In this document: positions 57,301 through 64,000 of the stretch, piece by piece
How the letters are laid out: each line of letters opens with the position of its first letter
How positions within the stretch are numbered: the first letter of the stretch is position 1
Assembly: GCF_052324685.1 (NCBI RefSeq)
Contig: NC_135220.1
Coordinates: 4,491,656-4,555,655, forward strand
Source of the DNA: Brachyhypopomus gauderio
Taxonomy: Eukaryota; Chordata; Actinopteri; Gymnotiformes; Hypopomidae
Length of the DNA: 64,000 bases
Direction of reading: 5' to 3'
Program-made: the position numbers and the translations under genes
The notes under the pieces: model-generated
Seen by the model: the letters and a program-made list of their open reading frames with translations, nothing else
Database searches by the model: none
What the model was told of the DNA's origin: nothing

Positions 57301-60300
57301 AAACACATATTTGGGTTTTGTTGATGTATTTTTTAATTTACTTAGTATTTAGATACAGCACATAATGCAGTTAGCAGGTATGATGTCACTTTGCCCAGGG
57401 ACTAGGCAGCCTTGGTAACCTAGGTAACCTCGTTGACCTTGGGATACACTGTTCATGGGTCTTCCTGCCATGCGTTTGACCTTTACATTAGCAAACATTG
57501 GTACTCCGGGACAGGAAGTGTTCCTCATGCCCTCTGCAATCTCTTCACAGACTTTAGATTCCTGTTTTTTATTCTTTTTTTGCTTTTTTCCGAAAAAACA
57601 AGGTGGTAAAAGGAAGAAAATTACATACAATACCCCCCCTCCCACCCCACAAAGAAGAAAGGAAGAAAACAGTTGGAGAGTGAAGGGAAAGAACCTGCCT
57701 CACATTACATCACCATTCTGTACCAAAAACTACACGATGCAAACCCACTGATTTCTCAAAACACGTTTTCTTAATATGAAAATATATAAATCTAATGCGT
57801 TTTCTGTTTGTATCAACTACATCCTTTTTAAAGCTGCATCTATGGTAGTTTTCATATTTCTCATGCGTCAGACTTCAACCAGTGGGCTGGTACTGTGCTT
57901 TTAGGACAGAATGGTGTAAAGGCAGACAACCAGAATCATGAAACAAGATCACAAGGCTGCTGTTGGACTGAGGCCTCAACCACCCATAACAGGTACAGTG
58001 TACTTTTGTGGTTCTCATACAGATGTTTTGAACTTTAAAAACAAGCTTAAAAATAGACTGTAGGCCTATACTAACATGGCCACTTGTTTTATGTTTTGTT
58101 TTTAATTCAGAGGATCGGTAACTCTTCACAGCTCCCCCTACAGGCATGGTTCCGCCATCACTTTACCCTCCAACAGCATAAATGACATTGGTTAAAATTC
58201 AGCATCAGTTAATTTGACATTTCATTAATTGTAGCCTACATGATAATATCCAGGATGCTTCATGTCTTTAGAAAGCAAAAAACGGTATTCCCTCCTGATT
58301 ATATTCTACTCCTCTAAAGGTCATATCAAACATGTAAAATAGGAAAATAAGAAACGCTGGAACCCTAATGGAATGCGTACCTATATAAAATGCTCAAAAT
58401 GCTTTTTTTTATTCTTCGAGGGGAAAAAAGCAAAATGCGAAATGACAATCCTTAAGGATATTTACATTCAAAAGTAAACCTCTTTGATTCTTCCCGCTCT
58501 ATTATAACCGTGCCCTACCAACTCCACGTGTTTGCCATGCTGCATTACCATCTGTGTTCACCTGAGCCTTTATGAAGCTGAGAGGTGATGTGTCTAATGG
58601 GTGTCAATGGAGGATTTAGTCGTGTGGCCGTGACCACTCTATCGTGGTTGATGTTGAAATGTCAAGACGCGATATTCGTAGAAAAGTATCGAGGGGAGGC
58701 CAGAAGACAGCTCTGGAAGGCATCTCATCAGCTTTACAGCACAGAGCAGAGGCTGCTTCAGCGCCACAGAGTACAAACAGCTTCAGCCTCACAGACCGGT
58801 TCGCCACGTTAGCGCTCACGTTCACAACTCTTCCTCATGCGGTTAGTAGTTGCAGCAAATACAGAAAACGCTTAGCCTGTCGAGTACAAGCACAGGAAGC
58901 ACAACATTTGGATCCATTGCGGTTGCTGAATGTATTTTTTTAAAGGTCTTATATCGAGTTGAAAACATACACTACGTTAAATACATACCACTCTTTGGAT
59001 GACAATACACTGGTAATGATACACGTCATTCCTGAATTTGTCCTGATTACTCAAAATGAGACACATACATATGGATCAATCATACATGTCAGACAATCAC
59101 ATACTGAACATGTGTGCATATGGGATTAATATATTATTGTAGTACAATATGGTACAATTGGACATCATATGTGACACGTTGTAATATTGACGTAAAAGGA
59201 ATGTTCTCCAAAACCTTTGCACTACATATGTGTATGTTGAACTGGCATTCTGTGTGGACCCTGTATCCTGCACTGCGTGATGAGAGAGGAGAGGTCTGGG
59301 ACGCGTGCTCGTGGAAACGCGCTGATGGATAAATCATATTCTCCATGGGAAAACAGCAATTAAAAATACAATAAAATGACAAAATGACAACAAAAGTATT
59401 GCATTCTAGAAAATAACCAATGTAACCAACAAAAATATATCCAATGTATTTGTGAAAATATGACATATAAAATATATAGTAAAATTAAAAAAGGTCTAAT
59501 GCAAAACTGATATAAACATCATGAAAATAACAAATGAAGTAAGATATTTCTTACTTACTATATTGGTACTTTGTTTGAACTTATTATTAGCTCCCTTCTC
59601 TCTCTCTCTCTCTCTCTCTATCCCTCCATCATCACACCTTTCATCTTTCCGTCAGCCCTTTCTGCGTCCTGTTGTCTTCACCCTCTAGTTTGCTGCCGTG
59701 CTATTTAATAACGTTTGTTCACGGCCGAGCTTGGCCATGGCTAACCCTCACACTTCCCCGACAACAACAGGATAATAATATTAACCTGATTAACTACATT
59801 TTTTTCCATTTTGGAATAGTGCATTGCAAACCATCTGGTTGCAGCATAATGTTATAAAATTCTTAAAATATGTTATAAATGATTTTGAATTGAAATGAAG
59901 GTTTCAGTTTAATTTTGAGTGGGATTTAAGCCTGACTGTGCCCAGCCGCCCGGCGTGTTGCTCCAGAGCGCTGAGAGGAACACTGCACGTGAGGAGGCTG
60001 GACCTAGCGGCAGGAAGGCAGGCATGGGCCAGGGCAGAGGGCAAAGGTCAGAGGGCAGAGGGGCATGGGAGCGGAGGATCACACCCCTCACTCCTAGCTG
60101 TAAACCTAGTGGGAAGAATAGCTGGCCTCTGTAAACAGTTGTCAGAAAAGTACTGTGGAATGTCGTGTGTTCCCTTCCTTTGAGAGACTGGTGCGTGTAG
60201 CTCTGTTTGCAGGAGTCTTAAGGCCTGGATAGACTAGCCTGACTTTTCTGTGATGCAACCATTTGCTGATGTTTCCAGGAGAAAGGGCACCTGTGTCTTA

Positions 60301-60540
60301 CTGCTGAAAGGACGTGTAAACCACTTCACATGCTGCACTGAGAGCTTGAGGATGTTCTCAGTAAATGACGATGTAACAGCTGTATGGCTGAGACAGGCTT
60401 TCATGAGTTTGACGGAACTGGTGACTATGGACACAGTCTGAACAATTAGCAATGCCAACTGGATTAACTGACCTTATTATTGTTGTTTAGCCTTCCTGTT
60501 TATAATGGTTATGGCAATAAAGCAGTTATTGGAGTAGATC
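57301..60540. other. intergenic or l1cam 3' UTR, no gene seen
   Basis: Between samhd1 and l1cam. Mostly AT-rich unique sequence with a short (CT)n tract at 59596-59620. The frames near 57349-57645 and 58585-58943 show no family resemblance. Part could be a long l1cam 3' UTR, but I could not fix its end. Confidence 0.45.
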
Positions 60541-60557
60541 CACATGCTTGCACGCAT

Positions 60558-60558
<1 letters not shown>

Positions 60559-60616
<58 letters not shown>
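60559..60616. repeat. (CA)n microsatellite
   Basis: About 29 CA units, about 320 bp downstream of the l1cam stop, so probably within its 3' UTR. A G-rich run (about 13 G) lies near 60808-60820. Confidence 0.95.
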
Positions 60617-60620
<4 letters not shown>

Positions 60621-60936
60621 AAAGAGAGAGAGAACACGAGTCTTCGCATTCTCTGAAATCTATCCAGGCCCTTAGACAAGCATGTTGGTGTGAGCATGTG
60701 TGTTTCAGCATCACGGGCAGGGCAGTTCCAGTCCTCCTTTCTTGTGTTATAACCAAGGTCGTCAGTAGGGGGCGTGTGTGTGTGTGTGTGCGTGGGTGTG
60801 GGTGTGGGGGGGGGGGGGTTGCTTTCACACTCGGGCAGTATCACAATCAAATCCAAAAGGTGAATGTATGGCAGCAGAAGGTCGGTGGGGTCAAACTCTC
60901 AGCCCACTGGCCGACACCAGCGCAGGGGGCGTGGCC

Positions 60937-63839
60937 TCAGTTCCCTCCCAGGATACCGGTGACGGAGCTGGGGAAGCTGATACTGGGTGCGGGCATGTTG
61001 GGGTTGATGGGGGAGGCGGTGCCAGAGCTCTCGTGGTCGCCGTGGCCGGGGGCGTCTCTGCGTCCGCTGTACTGGCCGATGAAGGAGCCGTCCTCGTTGA
61101 ACTGGATGTCCACGCTGTCGCCGTATTCCGCCAGGCTGTCGTCGCTGGCCCGTTTGCTCTGCACGCACAGGGACTGCTGGCTCGTCGAACGCTTCTCCTC
61201 GTTATCGCTGCCGAGAGGAGGCGGAGTGTGAGGTGACGGAAACGGGAGACTCCACGCATGGACTCTTAAACGAGGGATGAAACTCACCTCTCTAGAGATC
61301 TGCATTGTGTCAGCATTTGGAAGAATAAGAAGTCATTGGATATATCCCATCGATATGTGAGGCAAACCACGACAGAATAATGCAGTTCTGTCAGTGTGAA
61401 GTTTTATTCTGACTTCATCTTAAATGGTTCGGTAAATATTTCCCGTGTTTGCGTGTTTTTGACCAGGACCGTTTGGAGTCTGGCCCAACACTCACCTGTA
61501 CTCTCCGAATGTCTCATCCTTCATAGGTCTGGCCTCAGAATCCACCTGGCCTTCCTCTTTACTATTTACTGCAACAAGGCAAATACTTGTTTTACAGAAA
61601 GTTCTTTCTGTAGCTGGTTAGAAAACAACTTCAAAGCACATTGAGAACATGGCAGGTGGTCATTGCAGGAGACGACCTAAAACCAACATTCTCTGTGACT
61701 GGGGGTTAAGGAGAGCTCAGCCTGCCCTTCCCATGAAACCCCCCCCCCCCCCCTCTCTGGCTGTGCGTTGATGTGCATTACCTGAATATTTGCCTCCCTT
61801 GCTTTTCTTGATGAGGCAGAGGATGATGAAGATGAGGAGGAGGAGCACCAGGGCACTGATAAGGCCGATGAACCATCCTTGGGTAGCAAAGCCTCCTTGC
61901 ACCTCCAAGAGCTCTGAGAGCACAGACCCGCAGGGCGGAGGGACGGAGAAGGAGCCAGAGAAGGAGGGGTGAGAGGACAGAACAGAGATAAGGAAAAGAC
62001 ATGAGAGTAATCACAGTCCATCACAATAAACCACAGTACACCACAGTACACCATAGTAAACCACAGTCCATCACAGTAAATCACAGTCTATCACAATAAA
62101 CCACAGTACACCACAGTACACCACATTACATCACTGTACATCACATATATAGTGTTAAGTTTGGTATATAAGGCTGAGAGGTGATTAGTGTGTGTGCACT
62201 GCAGCCCTGCCTGGCCCACTTGTCATCATGTTGTCGCTCCAGTAGGTGGAGTTGAAGAGACGGATCTCCAGCAGGTACTGAGTGCCTGGTTTCAGTCCCT
62301 GTAGCTGGTAGAAGCCCTGACTTGAATTGACCTGCTCCGATTCCTCCCAGTTACCATCATCTAACACACACACACACACACACACACACCAGTTTGTACA
62401 CAAAATTGTACACTGTCTTTAGGAGTGCTCTATGTGTGAAGAGTGCTTGTGATGAGTGAATTCAAGTGTCAAGTTCATTATTCCCAGTACACATTCACTT
62501 ATAGTTTAAAGTCTTCATTTAAACCTCCTTAATGTCCAATGATGAAATGATGTGTTTGAATGAATGAATAAACTGCATAAAACACTCAATGGTACAAAAT
62601 TTCAGTTAATTCTTTAATGTCTATATTCCATATGATAAAATATAATATGATCATCTACAAATACCTATATCTATGTCTATGTCTTCTGCACTAGTGTAAA
62701 TTATTGATGTCTGTATTAAGCCCGTGATTGCTGACATACATCTTTATAAATGCAAATAGTGGATTCATACAGATGGTTTAGTGAAGTTTAATAAAATTTT
62801 TTGTATGAGTCTCACCACTTGTCCTCTTGTAGTGGACAGCAAAACCGATGTTTCGCTGTCTGTACCCCGGGACCCAGCTCAGGTTGACCGATGTCTCACC
62901 AATAGTCATGTTGACAGTTTCTGGTGGTACTGCATGAAGCAGATTTAAGATGCAAACACACAATTCAAATCCCCAAATGGAGAAAAACATTCAGATTCAG
63001 AACAGGAGTTTACAGTCCACACGTAGCATTTCATTATTAATCTTAAAACCCGTTAGAAAAGTTCAGTTCCACCTCCGTCGAGCAAGGTGGTGCCGGTGAT
63101 TTTGGCAGGTTCTCCCTCCCCTGTGTTGGTGAAGGCCCTCAGGTGGAACAGGTAGTGTCCTCTGGGATCCAGCTTATGCAGACTGACGTGCGTGGCTGTG
63201 GGCTCGATCTTCACCATCTCTAGTGTGCTTCGGTTATTCTCTATAACTACAGACCAGGCCAAGAGTTCAACAGTCAACACAACCTCCCACTCAGTGTATT
63301 GACATGTTATTACCACTCAGTGTATTGACATGTTATTACCACTCATTGTATTGATGTGTGTTATTACCACTAACTGTATTGATGTGATTTTACTGCTCAT
63401 TATATTGATGTGTTTATTTCAAATATTTCTTTTAACTATATTCCAGAGGTTTTTAACTCCAGACCTCAAACCCAAATTGTAGTTCTAGATTTTGTGATTA
63501 CTGAGAATTAAGTGTTCATGTAACAGGGCCAGGACGTTACACCTGATTCTCAGATAAAGACTGGATATCGTCTGTAGTACCTAAATCTGCCAGGTTGTGA
63601 GTGAGGACCTTTGTTCTATGACATAATTTAACTCAATTATGCAATTACGGAACTCAAAGCCCAGATTTTGGGTGGCGGTCTGTGAAATAAGTTGGCATGA
63701 GTGAGGCGTGGCCTACCCTCTTGGTAATGCAGGATGTAACCTCGCAGCACCCCGTTGGTCTTCAGTGGGTGTCTCCAGAAGAGCGTCAGCTCTGTCTCAG
63801 ATGGACTCTCAAGATTCAAGATAATGGGGGGTCCAGGAA
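60937..63839 (-). CDS. l1cam: neural cell adhesion molecule L1, 3' part
   Basis: L1-family immunoglobulin/fibronectin III adhesion receptor for axon growth and fasciculation. Exons in the window: 63717-63839, 63073-63246, 62816-62929, 62200-62360, 61782-61911, 61496-61568, 61288-61299, 60937-61207; phases agree. Earlier exons (Ig domains and most FN3 domains) lie beyond 64000. Visible: FN3 segments ([30 protein letters not shown]), one membrane helix ([19 protein letters not shown]) followed by the basic stop-transfer KKSKGGKYS. The cytoplasmic tail has [16 protein letters not shown], the YRSL endocytic signal made by a microexon, and the ankyrin-binding FIGQY motif. [20 protein letters not shown] places it with L1CAM rather than NrCAM, CHL1 or neurofascin. 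The C-terminus is slightly longer than in mammals. Teleosts keep l1cama and l1camb; I cannot decide which this is. Confidence 0.92.
61288..61299 (-). CDS. l1cam: 12-nt l1cam microexon (RSLE)
   Basis: On the minus strand the 12 bases atctctagagag sit between an acceptor (acaatgcag) and a donor (gtgagt). Upstream exon 61496-61568 ends tac-ag and downstream exon 60937-61207 begins c-gat. Inclusion gives Y-RSLE-SDNEE and skipping gives Y-SDNEE, both in frame. In mammals the RSLE exon of L1CAM is included in neurons and creates the YRSL signal for AP-2-dependent endocytosis. Too short for ORF finding; recognised by phase and flanks. Confidence 0.93.
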
Positions 63840-64000
63840 CTAGAGTCCGAAGGAAGAGAGTGGAAGAGAGGCAGGAGTTAGATGTTGGTGATGACGTAGG
63901 CATACCTGGATGGTATCTGGGTCTAGAAATGACTGTGTTACTGTGTCTAGAAATACTGAGACAGCACAATCTTTAAAAAATATATTTATATATATTTTAG
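63840..64000 (-). other. l1cam intron (partial)
   Basis: Non-coding sequence upstream of the l1cam exon that starts at 63839 (acceptor ctctag). The rest of the gene lies outside the window. Confidence 0.8.

Noticed and set aside
57349..58943. Several 70-100-codon ORFs between samhd1 and l1cam
   Set aside because: No recognisable motif and no consistent splice sites. Compatible with chance or 3'-UTR sequence.

Overview
The window is vertebrate nuclear DNA, most likely from a ray-finned (teleost) fish. The genes are intron-rich, with GT-AG introns, and encode animal-specific protein families. The non-coding DNA is packed with (CA)n/(GT)n tracts, minisatellites, hAT and Tc1-like transposons and an L2-like LINE fragment, as in fish genomes. 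I see no bacterial operon, phage or CRISPR structure.

Layout. (1) About 1-15.4 kb, plus strand: the 3' part of a FERM-domain scaffold gene, frmd4b. Its 5' exons lie before the window. Its introns carry at least seven separate minisatellites. (2) 15.4-22.0 kb: a tail-to-tail intergenic or 3'-UTR region with a 1.1-kb satellite-like array and a pure C run. (3) 22.0-33.0 kb, minus strand: rbm10, an RNA-binding splicing regulator, in about 21 exons from its ATG. This copy has a 5-bp frameshifting gap in one exon, three tandem copies of that exon's end, and an apparent terminal exon that stops before the G-patch domain. (4) 33.0-37.4 kb: the rbm10 upstream region, then a Tc1-like element split by a LINE fragment. 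(5) 37.5-39.9 kb, minus strand: rhoa, four complete coding exons, 193 aa. (6) 39.9-42.5 kb: a region shared by the divergent rhoa and samhd1 promoters. (7) 42.5-54.9 kb, plus strand: samhd1, a complete dNTPase gene of 16 exons and 635 aa. Its last intron holds a hAT element and a 36-bp minisatellite. (8) 54.9-60.9 kb: intergenic or 3'-UTR sequence with no recognised gene. (9) 60.9-64 kb, minus strand: the 3' part of an L1-type cell adhesion gene (l1cam), with the last fibronectin III exons, membrane segment and cytoplasmic tail. It includes a 12-nt microexon for RSLE.

The genes act in different processes: junction scaffolding (frmd4b), splicing (rbm10), actin signalling (rhoa), nucleotide-pool control (samhd1) and axon adhesion (l1cam). 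They are not an operon-like system. I found no convincing undescribed system. The strongest leads are the altered rbm10 copy, a 13-copy array with a perfect CRE-type palindrome in every unit, a minisatellite that starts exactly on a splice donor, and a window-wide habit of (GT)n tracts next to splice acceptors. Exon borders were read by eye from splice signals and checked by codon phase.
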